Origin: JBQTJN01 sp052387095
GTDB taxonomy: Bacteria > Pseudomonadota > Alphaproteobacteria > Micavibrionales > Micavibrionaceae
NCBI GenBank assembly: GCA_052387095.1
Contig: JBQTJN010000021.1
Span: 1-11,158 of the forward strand
Reading direction: 5' to 3'
DNA length: 11,158 bases
The position numbers and the translations under genes were made by a program. Below the pieces are notes generated by a model. That model had not been told where the DNA came from and did not search any database. It worked only from the letters and a program-made list of their open reading frames with translations. How positions within the stretch are numbered: position 1 is the stretch's first letter; every line of letters begins with the position of its first letter. Below are positions 7,069 to 11,158 of the stretch, one piece after another.

Positions 7069-7197
7069 CTAGAGAAACCAGGAAAGTAAAAGCAGAAAAT
7101 GGGCATTTTGATGGGGCATCTTTTCGTCGCCCGGCACCTCTGCTTCATGCGAGGCTTTAAAAATTACTTCGGCCCCGTCTCTTGGCACAAACCGCAT
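7069..7197 (-). CDS. Candidate small protein of 42 residues with a hydrophobic C-terminus
   Basis: On the minus strand an ATG at 7197 opens a 42-codon frame ending at 7069. It begins MRFVPRDGAEVIFKASHEAE, and an acidic turn VPGDEKMP leads to a hydrophobic end HFLLLLSWFL. The strand just upstream reads GAGGGTGGAAGC, a strong ribosome binding site. The frame fills the gap exactly, ending two bases from the 68-residue gene, as compact neighbouring genes do here. The terminal ten residues are too short for a standard membrane span. No family is recognised; support is the ribosome binding site, the position and reasonable codon use. Confidence 0.5.
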   Translation of the reverse strand: MRFVPRDGAEVIFKASHEAEVPGDEKMPHQNAHFLLLLSWFL

Positions 7198-7418
7198 GCT
7201 TCCACCCTCTTTTTTTTAAACCTGTTATTATAACGATTGCCATTTGGTAACCACTCTGCCCCAAATCTTTAAAAATGAAGGGAGAACAGCATTTTAAGAG
7301 CAAACGGACTATTGGTCCAATTCGGATGGGACAAGTGGAAAAGGATAGATTACCCGTTTCTGAGATTGAATCCCTTCGACAACGGCTGTGCCCGCATCTA
7401 TATCATCATTAATCGATA
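7198..7418 (+). other. Gap with a weak 45-codon frame, possibly further recombinase debris
   Basis: No solid gene is visible. An ATG at 7275 opens a 45-codon plus-strand frame to 7412 without a ribosome binding site. Its segment RLPVSEIESLRQRL resembles RLPAQEIENAVKDA, which lies just inside the recombinase relic that follows. Both resemble the linker that follows the zinc ribbon in large serine recombinases. This may be a fragment of another copy, but the match is short. No RNA gene is seen. Confidence 0.3.
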
Positions 7419-8000
7419 GTGCGATTTTTGCTGCAGCGCGATGGTTATAGAGATCCATATCGTGACCATCCGAAAGAAATTCTAGCACGACTACCGGCTC
7501 AGGAAATTGAAAATGCCGTTAAAGACGCAATTTTTAAGAAGTTTAAAACAATAGAAAATTTAGCAGATTTATTTGGAATGGATGTGGAAAAAGCCAGACG
7601 GAACTTGGAATACATATCCAGTAAATATAAGACTTTAGATGTAGCAGTAGAGAAATTTATTACGAAAGTATCCGTTGGTACGGATGTATTAAAAATTCAA
7701 ATTAATCTTCTCTCTTTGGAAAATATTATAAAAGGCAACATGAACGTTGATTTAGAATTGGAAAAAAGTAAAACTATTATTTCACAGCCATATAAAACGC
7801 GACGAGCAAAGTTGGGTGCATTAATTATTGAACCAGCCGATGCCCAGGACCCAGACGTATTCGATTTGCCTTCAGGCCAATTTAAAGCATGGATTCAAGG
7901 GATTATCTGGCGCGAAGAACACTTCAACGGCATGACGCTCCAAGCCATTGCCGACCGAGAAGGCTTCTCCGCCACCCACATCCTCAAGTACGTCAAGTAA
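7419..8000 (+). pseudogene. Large serine recombinase relic A, C-terminal region only
   Basis: The 193-codon open frame starts at a GTG with no ribosome binding site and holds only the C-terminal third of a large serine (resolvase/invertase-type) recombinase. RLPAQEIENAV is the segment after the zinc ribbon, followed by coiled and beta segments and a helix-turn-helix-like end (IIWREEHFNGMTLQAIAD, then REGFSATHILKYVK). The catalytic N-terminal domain with its nucleophilic serine is absent, and an in-frame TAA lies nine bases upstream of the GTG. Relative to relic B, a CAA codon is TAA here, so the frame stops six codons early; reading through it would end at 8018. The part to about 7860 is AT-rich, while the last 100 bases are GC-rich. 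Family assignment rests on pattern recognition of the C-terminus and is moderately sure. Confidence 0.6.
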
Positions 8001-8101
8001 AGCCTCCGCACGATCTAACCCAACTTGAAAACAGGCTCACTGAGAAATCTGACTCTTTCCGGGCTGTAACGGAATTCTCTGGAGTTTGGTTAAAGAAGTG
8101 A

Positions 8102-8179
8102 ATGCGCAAAACCGCCCATAAACGCGGCCATTCCAGCATTTATTCTCAGCAGTTGGACGAAAGCCAGACTAAATGGCGG
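8102..8179. repeat. 78-bp direct repeat, left copy (candidate attachment-site derivative)
   Basis: This segment matches 9127-9204 at 77 of 78 bases; the difference is G versus A in the CAGCAG/CAGCAA stretch. It begins about 85 bases after relic A and ends in AAATGGCGG. In the right copy the last six bases (TGGCGG) are the 3' end of the tRNA-Ser gene read on the other strand. Similarity stops sharply after this point. The copies lie 1025 bases apart. Confidence 0.9.
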
Positions 8180-8317
8180 TGGAGACAGTCTACTGCGAAC
8201 TATTCTCTAAAGTTATTTCCCACTTTCAATTCTATCAATTTAAAGGTTATCGGTGATTGCTCACTAATTAACTTTAGAAAGTTTAGAGTATTAAATGGAC
8301 TTCCTTTCAAATTAATT

Positions 8318-8758
8318 TTAAAGCCCTAACTGCGTAACAAGCTCTGCAGGCAATTCACCTGACGAAACTTTCCATGGTTGTCTTCCCTCGCTTTTTTCTC
8401 CTGCGTAAGTTTCATACCGGCCTGTAAAATATTTTGTATGCGAGTATAAACTATGAGAAGCAGTCGCCACCACTTTTTCGCCCTCATTCACTTGTATACT
8501 TTCACTTGCATAGCTGCTATCATAGCTCCTGCAATTATTCGATCCGCTTTTCTTGGCGAAAATCAAAGTCAGACCACCTTTTAATGTGAGTTCGAAAACT
8601 TCTTTGCAATCATCGCCAAAGTCGGGATATGCACCGTTAGCCGCCAAACCGTTATTGTAGCTCTCCGAGGTGTAATCAATTCTTTTACCTTTAGAGAGAA
8701 CCTTTTCTTTAAGCTTCTCACACAATTCGTCTGTACTTATTACTGTTTTATCTAGCAT
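8318..8758 (-). CDS. AT-rich orphan of 146 residues, candidate cargo of the tRNA-Ser element
   Basis: I do not recognise this protein. It is a soluble protein without a signal peptide. A short charged N-terminal helix (TDELCEKLKEKVLSKG) is followed by what looks like a beta-rich core rich in Ser, Tyr and Gly (FELTLKGGLTLIFAKK, then YDSSYASESIQV, then KYFTGRYETYAGEKSEG), with three cysteines at about 13, 51 and 76. It ends GELPAELVTQLGL. Start is ATG 8758, with GGGGTA upstream. It is the only intact gene between the two 78-bp repeats. Its AT-rich composition resembles the other orphan in the window and not the host-like genes. A cargo role (defence, anti-defence, toxin or regulator) is only inferred from position. 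Confidence 0.75.
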   Translation of the reverse strand: MLDKTVISTDELCEKLKEKVLSKGKRIDYTSESYNNGLAANGAYPDFGDDCKEVFELTLKGGLTLIFAKKSGSNNCRSYDSSYASESIQVNEGEKVVATASHSLYSHTKYFTGRYETYAGEKSEGRQPWKVSSGELPAELVTQLGL

Positions 8759-8788
8759 TTAAAATACCCCAAATATTATAAAAAACCA

Positions 8789-8817
8789 TTTTTAGTAAAA
8801 TCTTTTTTCTTTGTCAA
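8789..8817 (-). promoter_or_regulatory. Candidate promoter of the 146-residue orphan
   Basis: On the minus strand a perfect TTGACA (8812-8817) is followed after 17 bases by TAAAAA (8789-8794), four of six matches to TATAAT. A perfect TATAAT lies further down at 8775-8780 but lacks a spaced -35 box. The first pair would start transcription about 25 bases before the ATG. Confidence 0.5.
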
Positions 8818-8823
8818 TACTAA

Positions 8824-8847
8824 ACTTGGGTTCTACTCGACTTGGGT
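8824..8847. promoter_or_regulatory. Direct repeats ACTTGGGT, 16 bp apart, upstream of the orphan promoter
   Basis: ACTTGGGT occurs at 8824-8831 and again at 8840-8847. On the minus strand these lie immediately upstream of the TTGACA box, where an activator or a looped repressor would bind. The 16-base period is more than one and less than two helical turns. Two 8-base matches in a short stretch may still be chance. Confidence 0.35.
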
Positions 8848-8925
8848 ATTATGTATATTTTTTTAATTTCGAACTAAGTAGGGATCACCGGCAGCCCAAA
8901 ATAAAGACTCCCGCCAGACCTTGCT

Positions 8926-9043
8926 CTATCATTTGGCCCGAAGAGTACTTTACGGCATGACGCTCCAAGCCATTGCCGACCGGGAAGGTTTCTCGGCAAC
9001 CCACATCCTTAAATACGTCAAGCAAAGCTTCCGCGCAATCTAA
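8926..9043 (+). pseudogene. Large serine recombinase relic B, last 40 codons, frameshifted
   Basis: The sequence from SIIWPEEYF onwards corresponds to IIWREEHFNG of relic A. One base is missing before the GMTLQ segment, so the frame shifts; it then continues identically through the ILKYVK segment and ends KQSFRAI at a TAA (9041-9043). Over the 22 codons from MTLQ to YVK the two relics differ at six bases, all synonymous. Nothing recognisable of the recombinase precedes about 8926, where the sequence departs from relic A. It lies about 85 bases before the right 78-bp repeat. It is a remnant and cannot be functional. Confidence 0.65.
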
Positions 9044-9126
9044 CCCAACTCGAAAAAGAGGCTTCTGAGAAAAACGCCTGTTCGGGGGCGATTGCGCCGT
9101 TCTCAGAAGTTAGGTTGTAAAAGAGG

Positions 9127-9204
9127 ATGCGCAAAACCGCCCATAAACGCGGCCATTCCAGCATTTATTCTCAGCAATTGGACGAAAGCCAGACTAAATG
9201 GCGG
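9127..9204. repeat. 78-bp direct repeat, right copy, running into the tRNA-Ser 3' end
   Basis: This copy is identical to 8102-8179 except at one base. Its last six bases are the CCGCCA end of the tRNA gene on the minus strand, so only this copy is attached to an intact tRNA. It also contains the candidate terminator of the tRNA transcript. Confidence 0.9.
9133..9153 (-). terminator. Candidate intrinsic terminator of the mutS/tRNA-Ser transcript
   Basis: On the minus strand GCCGC, an eight-base loop, then GCGG and TTTT form a short GC hairpin (9149-9152 with 9137-9140) followed by four T, starting 46 bases after the tRNA 3' end. The stem has only four GC pairs plus a possible G-U, so it is weak. 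The same hairpin is duplicated in the left repeat at 8109-8129. Confidence 0.4.
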
Positions 9205-9288
9205 ACAGGGAGGGATTCGAACCCTCGAAAGGCTTGCGCCTTTGCCAGTTTTCGAGACTGGTACCTTCAACCACTCGGTCACCTGTCC
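9199..9288 (-). tRNA. tRNA-Ser (anticodon CGA)
   Basis: The minus-strand sequence folds as a class II tRNA. The acceptor stem pairs GGACAGG with CCTGTCC, followed by discriminator G and an encoded CCA. The anticodon stem ACCAGT/ACTGG carries the loop CTCGAAA with anticodon CGA, reading UCG. A long variable arm AAAGGC-GCAA-GCCTTT and a T arm GAGGGTTCGAATCCCTC follow. The long variable arm and the CGA anticodon make serine identity firm. Its 5' end lies 17 bases after the mutS stop, so it may be processed from a mutS read-through transcript as well as having its own promoter inside mutS. Its 3' end marks the boundary of the integration hotspot. Confidence 0.97.
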
Positions 9289-9305
9289 ATGCCTGCTCGA
9301 AAAAA

Positions 9306-11158
9306 TCAGCTCCCGGAATATAACCGTTTTAATTCATAAAGCAAATCCAGCGCCTCTTTGGGGCTGAGTGCATCCAGGTTCAGGGCAGCGAGCTTCTGCT
9401 CCAGCGCGGACGGGGCTTTGGGCGTTTCGGCGCGGGCGGTAAAGAGCGGTAAATCGCCCGCCATGCGCATGAGATCGCCGCCATGGTCTTTTTTCTGCAG
9501 CAAATCGAGCACATCCTGCGCACGAGCGAGCACGGACGCAGGCAACCCCGCCAGCTTGCCCACATGAATGCCGTAGGATTTGTCGGCATTGCCCGCCGCG
9601 ACGCTGTGCAGGAAAATAATATCGCCTTTCCATTCCTTCACCTGCATCGCGTGACAGGAGAGCGAAAGAAGTTTCGAAGTGAGAGCGGTGAGCTCATGAT
9701 AATGCGTTGCGAACAGGCCGCGGCATTTGTTGGCCTCATGCAGATGTTCGACGCAAGCCCACGCAATCGAAAGCCCGTCGAACGTCGCCGTGCCGCGCCC
9801 GATTTCATCGAGAATAACAAGCGAACGCTCCGTGGCTTGATTAAGGATCGCAGCGGTTTCCACCATCTCGACCATAAATGTGGAGCGCCCGCGCGCGAGG
9901 TCATCCGCCGCGCCGACACGGCTGAAAATCCGGTCGACGAGGCCGATATGGGCAGAAGCCGCAGGTACGAACGAACCCATCTGCGCGAGAATAGTGATCA
10001 GCGCGTTCTGGCGCAAATACGTGGATTTTCCGGCCATGTTCGGGCCGGTCAGCAGCCATAGACGCTGCGCAGGTCTAAGGTCACAATCATTCGCGACGAA
10101 ATTCTCGGCCTGTTTTTTCAACGCCTGCTCGACTACGGGATGCCGCCCGTCCTTGATGTCGAAGGTGAGCGATGCGTCGAGCAAAGGCCGTGTGTAATTC
10201 TGGTCCGCGGCGAGTTCGCCCAGCGCGGCCGAGACATCGATCGCGGCAATGGCGCGGGCGCGGGATGCTATATCCTCCGAACATCCGATGCATTCGGCAG
10301 AGAGTGCTTCAAAAATCTCCATCTCCAGCGCGAGCGATTTATCGGCCGCCGAGAGAATATCGCGCTCCAGCTCGGCCAGCTCTGTCGTGGTAAAACGCAC
10401 ACCATTCGTAGTCGTCTGGCGGTGAATGAACGGTCCGTCATTACGCATCAGCCCGTCGGCGCGTTTGGCTGGTACCTCGATAAAATATCCCAGCACATTA
10501 TTGAATTTTATTTTTAAAGAATCGATGCCGGAGACTTTCTGGTATTTGCTTTGCAATCCCGCGATCAGGCGGCGGCTTTCATCGCGTAAGCTTTTGAGTT
10601 CATCCAACTTCGCGTTGTGGCCCTGTTTGATGAACCCGCCATCGCGCGCAAGGAAGGGTGCGTCGTCGGCAAGAGCCTGTTTAAGATGATCGAGCAGGGC
10701 AGTAATGGCGGGAATATCTTTCATCGCCGCGATCAAATCGCTTAAAACAGTTTTCGCCTGCTCATCATTTTGCAAAAGCGCGCGTAAAATCTCGACTTGT
10801 TTCAAACCGGCGCGGATCATACAGAGATCGCGTGGGCCCCCGCGTTGCAGGGAAAGACGCGACAGCGCGCGCTCCATGTCCGGCATCGCGGTGAGGCGAC
10901 CCCGCAGAGATTCCCGCAGACGCGTGTTATTCAACAGCAATTCAACGCGGTTAAGGCGGGCGTTGATATGTTCAAGATCGGCGAGGGGTTCGGACAGAAA
11001 ACTCTGCAACAAACGCGCGCCGGGCCCCGTGACGCTGCGGTCGATACAATCAAGCAAACTGCCCGTGCGCTCGCCGGTCATGGTCCGCGTAAGCTCTAAA
11101 TTCCGCCGCGTCGCCGCATCGATGGAAAGCGATGCATTCTGTGTGAGTTGTTTCGGCC
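9306..11158 (-). CDS. mutS: DNA mismatch repair protein MutS, 5' end outside the window
   Basis: The last 616 codons of mutS are present; the frame is open through the right edge, so the internal ATG at 11081 is not the start. The window opens with NASLSIDAATRRNLELT of the lever domain and continues through the clamp (SLKIKFNNVLGYFIEVP). The ATPase domain carries Walker A GPNMAGKST (10020-10046), Walker B with DEIGRGT (9789-9809), and FATHYHEL after it. The helix-turn-helix and C-terminal tail (SPKEALDLLYELKRL) are intact. MutS dimers bind mismatches through an N-terminal Phe-x-Glu, which lies outside the window, and use ATP to recruit MutL. No damage is seen. It lies 17 bases upstream of tRNA-Ser on the same strand. 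Confidence 0.98.
   Translation of the reverse strand, partial: PKQLTQNASLSIDAATRRNLELTRTMTGERTGSLLDCIDRSVTGPGARLLQSFLSEPLADLEHINARLNRVELLLNNTRLRESLRGRLTAMPDMERALSRLSLQRGGPRDLCMIRAGLKQVEILRALLQNDEQAKTVLSDLIAAMKDIPAITALLDHLKQALADDAPFLARDGGFIKQGHNAKLDELKSLRDESRRLIAGLQSKYQKVSGIDSLKIKFNNVLGYFIEVPAKRADGLMRNDGPFIHRQTTTNGVRFTTTELAELERDILSAADKSLALEMEIFEALSAECIGCSEDIASRARAIAAIDVSAALGELAADQNYTRPLLDASLTFDIKDGRHPVVEQALKKQAENFVANDCDLRPAQRLWLLTGPNMAGKSTYLRQNALITILAQMGSFVPAASAHIGLVDRIFSRVGAADDLARGRSTFMVEMVETAAILNQATERSLVILDEIGRGTATFDGLSIAWACVEHLHEANKCRGLFATHYHELTALTSKLLSLSCHAMQVKEWKGDIIFLHSVAAGNADKSYGIHVGKLAGLPASVLARAQDVLDLLQKKDHGGDLMRMAGDLPLFTARAETPKAPSALEQKLAALNLDALSPKEALDLLYELKRLYSGS

Noticed and set aside
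8206..8278. 10-bp inverted repeat TCTAAAGTTA / TAACTTTAGA
   Set aside because: It is perfect, but the loop is 53 bases and the region is AT-rich; I see no link to a known element end or terminator.
8102..8329. 75-codon plus-strand frame starting in the left 78-bp repeat
   Set aside because: The same start exists in the right copy, but the frames share only the repeat and then follow unrelated DNA. No ribosome binding site is present.
9092..9367. Plus-strand frames across the tRNA-Ser gene
   Set aside because: They read the tRNA antisense (the familiar GGIRTLERLAPLPVF type of artefact) and have no independent coding signal.

Overview
This window is a chromosomal segment of a Gram-negative bacterium, most likely an alphaproteobacterium. 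I infer this from the Azotobacter-type seven-iron ferredoxin paired with a thioredoxin-reductase-like ferredoxin-NADP reductase, the style of the serine-recombinase remnants, and a palindromic repeat with CGTCATCCCGAG ends of a kind common in that class. No 16S or other decisive marker is present, so genus cannot be given. Core genes are GC-moderate to GC-rich. Two genes (2000-3379 and 8318-8758) and the 5' part of a recombinase relic (about 7480-7860) are clearly AT-rich and look foreign.

Left part (1-2003): the N-terminus of a Y-family DNA polymerase runs off the left edge. It is divergent from a TerB-like protein gene (301-816). Convergent with the latter is a small lipoprotein gene whose frame is broken at a run of seven A residues. 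A 139-bp palindromic repeat with one outer stem and three inner hairpins follows, then fdxA.

Middle (2000-7197): an AT-rich orphan of 459 residues has a three-copy 24-bp coding repeat, and its stop codon overlaps that of fdxA. Then come a ferredoxin-NADP reductase and, divergent from it, a FAD-dependent oxidoreductase with a C-terminal Rieske domain. FdxA, the reductase and the Rieske flavoprotein form a redox neighbourhood: NADPH/ferredoxin interconversion is established for the family, but a link to the Rieske enzyme is only suggested by proximity. A YbaK-type aminoacyl-tRNA deacylase, a 68-residue conserved-looking protein and a 42-residue small ORF follow, all tightly packed.

Right part (7198-11158): a degraded integration hotspot lies beside a tRNA-Ser(CGA) gene. 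Two relics of related large serine recombinases, both lacking the catalytic domain, each end in the same order: recombinase C-terminus, a diverged spacer, and a 78-bp sequence identical at 77 of 78 positions. The second 78-bp copy runs into the last six bases of the tRNA gene. Between the copies sits an AT-rich orphan gene of 146 codons with a consensus TTGACA -35 box and a pair of operator-like direct repeats. I read this as tandem, decayed integrative elements, with the 146-residue protein as the surviving cargo. mutS (5' end outside the window) lies just upstream of the tRNA gene on the same strand.

The strongest candidate for something undescribed is the tRNA-Ser relic array with its single cargo gene. 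I recognise no known defence, toxin-antitoxin or CRISPR system here.
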